This document shows, one piece after another, positions 5,892 to 9,322 of a stretch of DNA of 9,322 nucleotides. Position 1 is the first letter of the stretch. The number at the start of each line of letters is the position of its first letter. Position numbers and translations under genes: made by a program. The stretch comes from Acetobacteraceae bacterium (GTDB lineage: Bacteria; Pseudomonadota; Alphaproteobacteria; Acetobacterales; Acetobacteraceae), in the NCBI GenBank assembly GCA_027306955.1, contig DAHUXX010000061.1:1-9322 (forward strand). The letters run 5' to 3'. Under the pieces are notes generated by a model. It did not search any database. It was not told the DNA's origin and saw nothing but the letters and a program-made list of their open reading frames with translations.

Positions 5892-7766
5892 CTACCGTCC
5901 CAGCGCCGCCGCCACCTCCGCCAGCGCCGCGGGGTCGTCGATCGTGGGCGGCGCCTGCGGGTCCTCGCCATCGGCAATCCGCCTGATGCTGCCGCGCAGG
6001 ATCTTGCCGGACCGCGTCTTGGGCAGGTGCGGCACCACTCGCACCTCGCGCAGCGCCGCCACCGGACCGATACGCTCGCGTACCATCGCCACCAGTTCAC
6101 GCGCGACCTCCTCCGGCGTGGCACCGCTCCCCGCCTTCAGCACCACGAGCCCGAGCGGCACCTGGCCCTTGACCTCGTCGCGCGCGCCCACCACCGCGCA
6201 TTCCGCGACCGCCGGATGCGCCGCCAGCACTTCCTCCATCGCCCCGGTGGAAAGCCGGTGTCCCGCGACGTTGATGATGTCGTCGGTCCGCCCCATCACC
6301 CACACATCGCCGTCGCCATCGACCATCCCGGCATCCCCGGTGCGGTACCAGCCGGGGAAATCCACGAGATACGCACGCCGGAATCCCTCCGCGTCATGCC
6401 ACAGCGTCGGCGCGCAGCCAGGCGGCATCGGCAGGCGGATCGCGAGGTTGCCGCTCTCGCCCTTCGGCAGCGGCTTGCCCGCGTCATCCAGCGCGACCAC
6501 CTCGTAGCCCGGCGAGGCCCGCCCGCCGCTGCCCGGCTTCGGCTCGAACAGCCCATAGCCGCGGAACCCGGCGGTGATCGGCCAACCCGTTTCGGTCTGC
6601 CACCAATGGTCCACCACCGGCACGCCGAGCTTCTCCGCCGCCCACACCGCGGTCGGCGGGTCGCAGCGCTCGCCGGCGAGATAAAGCGCCTCCAGCATCG
6701 CCGGCCGGTGCGCCCGCATCAGCGCGCCCTCGGGGTCCTGCTGCTTGATGGCGCGGATCGCGGTCGGTGCCGTGAAGAACACCCGCACCCCATGCTGCGA
6801 ACACACCCGCCAGAACGCCCCCGCGTCCGGCGTGCCCACGGGCTTGCCTTCGTACATCACGGAGGTGCAGCCCAGGAGCAGCGGGGCGTAGACGATGTAG
6901 CTGTGCCCCACCACCCAGCCGACATCGGAGGCGGTCCAGAACACATCCTCCGGCGCCACGCCGTAGATCATGCGCATCGAGTTCAGCAAGGCGACCGCAT
7001 AGCCGCCGGTGTCGCGCACGACCCCCTTGGGTTTTCCCGTCGTTCCGGACGTGTAGAGAATATACAGCGGGTCGGTCGCTGCCACCGCCACCGGCTCGGC
7101 CGGTGCCGCGGCTGCCTCGGCCACCGCGAAATCATGGTCGCGCCCCGCCACCATCGCCGCCGCGAGCATCGGGCGCTGCAACACCAGGCACGCATCCGGC
7201 TTGTGCGCCGAAATTCCGATCGCGGCATCGAGCAGCGGCTTGTACGCCACCACCCGTCCCGGCTCGATCCCGCAGGAGGCGCAGACCACCACGCGCGGCG
7301 TCGCGTCCTCGATGCGCTTGGCCAGTTCCGGCGCCGCGAAGCCGCCGAACACCACGGAATGGATCGCCCCCAGCCGCGCGCAGGCCAGCATCGCGATCGC
7401 CGCCTCCGGCACCATCGGCATGTAGATCACCACGCGGTCGCCGGCCGCCACGCCCAGCGCCCGCAGCGCGCCCGCCACCTTCGCCGTCCGGTCACGCAGT
7501 TGCGCATAGGAAATGTGCTGCACATTCCCGGTGACCGGCGAATCCCAGATCAGCGCCGTCCGCTCGCCATGCCCCGCCGCGACGTGCCGGTCGAGCGCGT
7601 TCTCGGCGATGTTGAGGGAGCCGCCGGCGAACCATTGCCCGTAGGTGCCCATCGCGGGATCGAAAACCCGCTCCCAGCGCCGGCGCCAGAGCAGCCCCTC
7701 CGCCGCCTTCGCCCAGGCCGCCTCCTGGTCCGCCATCCACGCCGCGTAGGCTTGCGCGTAATTCAT
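5892..7766 (-). CDS. prpE: Propionyl-CoA synthetase (propionate--CoA ligase), PrpE type
   Basis: This 624-residue member of the ANL adenylating superfamily activates a short-chain fatty acid, most likely propionate, with ATP and CoA to give acyl-CoA, AMP and pyrophosphate in the cytosol. Motifs are complete: P-loop LYTSGTTGKPKGVVRD (237-252), SDVGWVVGHSYIVYAPL (280-296), DHWWQTETGW (386-395), the adenylate-binding YRTGD (474-478), the hinge region GRTDDIINVAGHRLS (492-506) and the C-terminal PKTRSGKILRG with catalytic Lys588, the lysine that protein acetylation silences in studied homologues. GGYAVALLNSM directly after the P-loop and the EGKP...FWRV stretch are typical of PrpE rather than Acs, and the length matches PrpE (about 628) more than Acs (about 650). 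An acetyl-CoA synthetase activity cannot be excluded. The start at 7766 is preferred over the in-frame upstream ATG (7811) because GGGAGGG lies 7 nt before it and MNYAQAYAAW is where the family begins. No prpBCD genes are nearby. Confidence 0.93.
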   Translation of the reverse strand: MNYAQAYAAWMADQEAAWAKAAEGLLWRRRWERVFDPAMGTYGQWFAGGSLNIAENALDRHVAAGHGERTALIWDSPVTGNVQHISYAQLRDRTAKVAGALRALGVAAGDRVVIYMPMVPEAAIAMLACARLGAIHSVVFGGFAAPELAKRIEDATPRVVVCASCGIEPGRVVAYKPLLDAAIGISAHKPDACLVLQRPMLAAAMVAGRDHDFAVAEAAAAPAEPVAVAATDPLYILYTSGTTGKPKGVVRDTGGYAVALLNSMRMIYGVAPEDVFWTASDVGWVVGHSYIVYAPLLLGCTSVMYEGKPVGTPDAGAFWRVCSQHGVRVFFTAPTAIRAIKQQDPEGALMRAHRPAMLEALYLAGERCDPPTAVWAAEKLGVPVVDHWWQTETGWPITAGFRGYGLFEPKPGSGGRASPGYEVVALDDAGKPLPKGESGNLAIRLPMPPGCAPTLWHDAEGFRRAYLVDFPGWYRTGDAGMVDGDGDVWVMGRTDDIINVAGHRLSTGAMEEVLAAHPAVAECAVVGARDEVKGQVPLGLVVLKAGSGATPEEVARELVAMVRERIGPVAALREVRVVPHLPKTRSGKILRGSIRRIADGEDPQAPPTIDDPAALAEVAAALGR

Positions 7767-7773
7767 TTTTCCG

Positions 7774-7780
7774 CCCTCCC
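7774..7780 (-). promoter_or_regulatory. Shine-Dalgarno of prpE
   Basis: On the minus strand GGGAGGG ends 7 nt before the ATG at 7766. It fixes that start against the upstream in-frame ATG at 7811. Confidence 0.7.
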
Positions 7781-7796
7781 CGCCGCAGCTTTGCCT

Positions 7797-7830
7797 CCGC
7801 CACAAGCCCACGGCCAGCGTTTTGTGGCGG
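7797..7830. repeat. Perfect 9-bp inverted repeat in the prpE / small-gene divergent intergenic region
   Basis: CCGCCACAA (7797-7805) and TTGTGGCGG (7822-7830) are exact reverse complements separated by 16 nt. They lie 31 bp upstream of the prpE start codon, in the 139-bp divergent region. Each arm occurs once here and neither is coding in the chosen gene models. It could be an operator for a dimeric regulator (arm centres 25 bp apart, about 2.5 helical turns) or a hairpin in the prpE 5' leader. The regulator is unknown. Confidence 0.55.
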
Positions 7831-7840
7831 CGGGCCAGCC

Positions 7841-7869
7841 TTCCGGCCGCAAGGCAACTTGGCTATCGT
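7841..7869 (+). promoter_or_regulatory. Very tentative promoter for the small Q/P-rich gene
   Basis: TTCCGG (7841-7846) and TATCGT (7864-7869) are 17 bp apart and would give a leader of about 30 nt. Both hexamers match the sigma-70 consensus poorly; the main support is spacing and position in an intergenic region. Treat as a guess. Confidence 0.18.
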
Positions 7870-7894
7870 CAACCGGTCACGGCCCGCAGGCCAT

Positions 7895-7901
7895 GGGAGA
7901 G
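7895..7901 (+). promoter_or_regulatory. Shine-Dalgarno of the small Q/P-rich gene
   Basis: GGGAGAG ends 4 nt before ATG 7906 and favours this start over the in-frame ATG at 7822, which would place the start inside the right arm of the inverted repeat. Confidence 0.6.
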
Positions 7902-7905
7902 CGCA

Positions 7906-8373
7906 ATGGACGTCGCAACGATCGACCAGCAGTACCAGCAACTGCAATCGCAGACTCAGGAAACCATCGGCGAGTTGAAGGACCTGGCCGGCAAGCTGCA
8001 AACCGCTGCCCAGTCCGGCAACCAGGACGCGCGGGAATGGCTGCTCGACCTCAAGTCGGTGGCCCTCGCGATCCAGGCGGAACAGAACCAGGTCGGCATG
8101 CTGCTGCAGGCGCTGCACGGCTTCGTCGCCAACCAGGGCCAGCAACTCGCCCCGCAGCCGCAGCAACAGGCCTCGCCCTGGGGCCAGCCCCCAGCCCAGC
8201 CCTATCCCCAGCAACAGCCGCCTTATCCGCAGCAGCAGGGCTTCGGCCAGTCACCGATGGGCGGGGGTGTCGGCGGCATGCTCGGCAGCTTCCTCAACTC
8301 CGGCTTCGGCCGCGCGATCGAAATGGGCGCCGGCTTCGGCATCGGCAACGACCTGATCAACTCCATCTTCTGA
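7906..8373 (+). CDS. Small Q/P-rich protein of unknown function with coiled-coil N-terminus and Gly-rich tail
   Basis: I do not recognise this 155-residue protein. Three segments are visible. Residues 1-78 are Gln-rich and helical, with heptad-like hydrophobic spacing (about 8-36 and 45-75), consistent with a coiled coil. Residues 79-118 are a disordered Gln/Pro linker containing two tandem PYPQQQ units (99-111). Residues 119-155 are Gly-rich and hydrophobic (GGGVGGMLGSFLNSGFG, then AIEMGAGFGIGNDLINSIF), resembling a short amphipathic or membrane-associating tail. There is no signal peptide and no full-length transmembrane helix. The organisation suggests an oligomeric scaffold or surface-associated protein, but that is inference. 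Codon use matches the neighbours. It is divergent from prpE and is followed 64 bp later by the flavin oxidoreductase, with a strong hairpin between them, so it is probably monocistronic. Confidence 0.8.
   Translation: MDVATIDQQYQQLQSQTQETIGELKDLAGKLQTAAQSGNQDAREWLLDLKSVALAIQAEQNQVGMLLQALHGFVANQGQQLAPQPQQQASPWGQPPAQPYPQQQPPYPQQQGFGQSPMGGGVGGMLGSFLNSGFGRAIEMGAGFGIGNDLINSIF
8200..8238 (+). repeat. Tandem 21-bp coding repeat (PYPQQQ units)
   Basis: Two adjacent units within the small Q/P-rich gene encode PYPQQQP and PYPQQQ. They differ at synonymous positions (CAG-CAA-CAG against CAG-CAG-CAG; TAT-CCC against TAT-CCG), so the duplication is not recent or is held at protein level. Confidence 0.6.
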
Positions 8374-8393
8374 GCGCCCACCCGGGAGCAGCA

Positions 8394-8419
8394 CGGCCCC
8401 GCCCACCGGGCCGGGGCCG
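8394..8419 (+). terminator. GC-rich hairpin, possible terminator after the small Q/P-rich gene
   Basis: CGGCCCCG (8394-8401) pairs perfectly with CGGGGCCG (8412-8419) around a 10-nt loop that can itself form three C-G pairs. It begins 20 nt after the TGA at 8371-8373 and ends 18 nt before the next start codon. No U-run follows, so if it terminates it is not a textbook intrinsic terminator. It could instead mask the start of the next gene. Confidence 0.45.
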
Positions 8420-8437
8420 CGCGTGCCCGCCGTCCCC

Positions 8438-9322
8438 ATGTGGAAACCCCCGCAGCGCATCGACTTCCGCCCCACCCGCGGCCGCGTCCCCACGCGAGAG
8501 GAAGCCGAAGCCTCGCGCCTCTTCTCACCCCTCGCTCTCGGCCCCATCGGCCTCGCGCAACGCACCTGGGTTCCCGCCATGGTCCCCTGGCGCGCCACCG
8601 GGGATGGTTTCGTGACCGAAGCGGTGCTCGACTGGTACGCCCGCTTCGCCCGCGGCGAGCCAGGCGCCATCGTCATCGAGGCCACCGGCATCCGCGACAT
8701 CCCCTCGGGCCCGCTGCTGCGCATCAGCCACGACCGCTTCATTCCCGGCCTCGCGAAACTCGTGGAGATCGTGCGCCGCGAAAGCCGGGGTCGCACCAGG
8801 CTCCTCATCCAGGTCCTCGACTTCCTCGCCATCCGCCGCCGCCCGGACCCGGAAAAATTCCTCGACCGTTTCCTCGCCATCACGGAGGCACACCGCGCGG
8901 CGCTGGCCATGCCCACGGCGACGGAAGCCGAGATCCGCGCCCGCCTCGCCACCCTCGCCCCCGCCGACCTCGCCCGAATCCTCGCGCCCCGCGAGCTCGA
9001 GGCGCTGCGCTACGGCGCCCGCGAGCGCGTGACGGACACGCACCTCGCCCATATCCGCGACCTGCCCAGGGTGCTGCCGGAAACCTTCGCCGCTGCCGCC
9101 CGCCGCGCGCGGGCGGCCGGTTTCGACGGCGTGGAACTCCACTACGCCCACGCCTACACCATGGCGTCCTTCCTCTCGGCGACGAACACGCGCGAGGACG
9201 GCTACGGCACCACCATCGAGGGCCGCCTGCGCCTGCCGCTCGAGGTCTACCAGGCCGTCCGCGCCGAAACCGGCCGCGACATCGCGCTCGGCTGCCGCTT
9301 CCTCACCGAGGAATGCATCGCG
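8438..9322 (+). CDS. NADH:flavin oxidoreductase / Old Yellow Enzyme-family protein (3' truncated by window end)
   Basis: The first 295 codons are open to the window edge. The sequence begins like Old Yellow Enzyme TIM-barrel flavoproteins, FMN-dependent ene-reductases: LFSPLALGPIGLAQRTWVPAM (28-48), VTEAVLDWYARFARG (59-73), GAIVIEATGI (76-85), and later AGFDGVELHYAHAYTMASFLS (227-247) with the substrate-binding HxxH pair His235/His238, followed by TNTREDGYGTTIEGRLRLPLEV. Deviations are notable: the usual QLxHxGR motif reads IQVLDFLAIRRRP (124-136), keeping Gln125 but not the His-x-Gly-Arg, and the segment from there to FDGVE is about 20 residues longer than usual by eye. Enoyl-CoA-type or other unusual substrates are possible. 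The ATG at 8438 lacks a clear Shine-Dalgarno; a GTG at 8423 is in frame. The C-terminus is not visible, so it is unknown whether extra FeS/FAD domains follow. Confidence 0.88.
   Translation, partial: MWKPPQRIDFRPTRGRVPTREEAEASRLFSPLALGPIGLAQRTWVPAMVPWRATGDGFVTEAVLDWYARFARGEPGAIVIEATGIRDIPSGPLLRISHDRFIPGLAKLVEIVRRESRGRTRLLIQVLDFLAIRRRPDPEKFLDRFLAITEAHRAALAMPTATEAEIRARLATLAPADLARILAPRELEALRYGARERVTDTHLAHIRDLPRVLPETFAAAARRARAAGFDGVELHYAHAYTMASFLSATNTREDGYGTTIEGRLRLPLEVYQAVRAETGRDIALGCRFLTEECIA

Noticed and set aside
5772..8615. Plus-strand stop-free frame of 947 codons antisense to prpE and running through the small gene
   Set aside because: Its translation is Arg/His/Pro-rich with no recognisable motifs, and it lies opposite a fully motif-complete PrpE. 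Long antisense frames are expected with extreme G/C third-position bias.
8251..9151. Minus-strand frames (233 and 208 codons) opposite the flavin oxidoreductase
   Set aside because: The plus strand here encodes clear Old Yellow Enzyme motifs that stay in frame to the window edge; the minus frames show no motif.
1..9322. Defence system, biosynthetic cluster, CRISPR, mobile element or other new multi-gene system
   Set aside because: No nuclease/helicase/toxin motifs, transposase, integrase, direct-repeat array or tRNA-associated junction is visible, and composition is uniform. The genes are recognisable chromosomal families plus two unknowns, so no system is claimed.

Overview
The window is densely packed, very GC-rich chromosomal DNA (roughly 70% G+C by eye, not computed), with strong G/C preference at third codon positions and long stop-free shadow frames on both strands. 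This composition, the gene types and the short intergenic gaps (largest about 140 bp) suggest an alphaproteobacterium, perhaps of the Acetobacteraceae/Rhodospirillales type. That placement is inference from style, not from a marker gene. No RNA genes, insertion sequences, CRISPR arrays, phage genes or integration scars are visible.

Layout, left to right: (1) the last 24 codons of an unidentified plus-strand gene. (2) A minus-strand pair: an AlkA-type DNA-3-methyladenine glycosylase followed 13 nt later by a crotonase-fold protein lacking both catalytic glutamates. (3) A divergent plus-strand two-component system, OmpR-family regulator then EnvZ-like histidine kinase, sharing a 56-bp intergenic region with alkA. 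(4) A minus-strand Asp/Glu-racemase-family protein whose 3' end overlaps the kinase gene tail-to-tail by 12 bp. (5) Divergent from it, a plus-strand DedA/YqaA-type membrane protein, then an exported protein of unknown function. (6) A minus-strand propionyl-CoA synthetase (PrpE type). (7) Divergent from it across 139 bp, a small Q/P-rich protein of unknown function. (8) The first 295 codons of a divergent Old Yellow Enzyme-like flavin oxidoreductase, cut by the window edge.

Functionally this looks like housekeeping and accessory metabolism: acyl-CoA activation and handling (PrpE, crotonase homologue), DNA alkylation repair, envelope sensing and membrane maintenance. Only two groups look like joint transcription units with reasonable confidence: alkA-crotonase and regulator-kinase. 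No coherent new multi-gene system is evident. The points most worth a second look are a perfect 9-bp inverted repeat between prpE and the small Q/P-rich gene, two enzyme-family proteins that have lost canonical catalytic residues, the atypical flavin oxidoreductase, and two unrecognised proteins.
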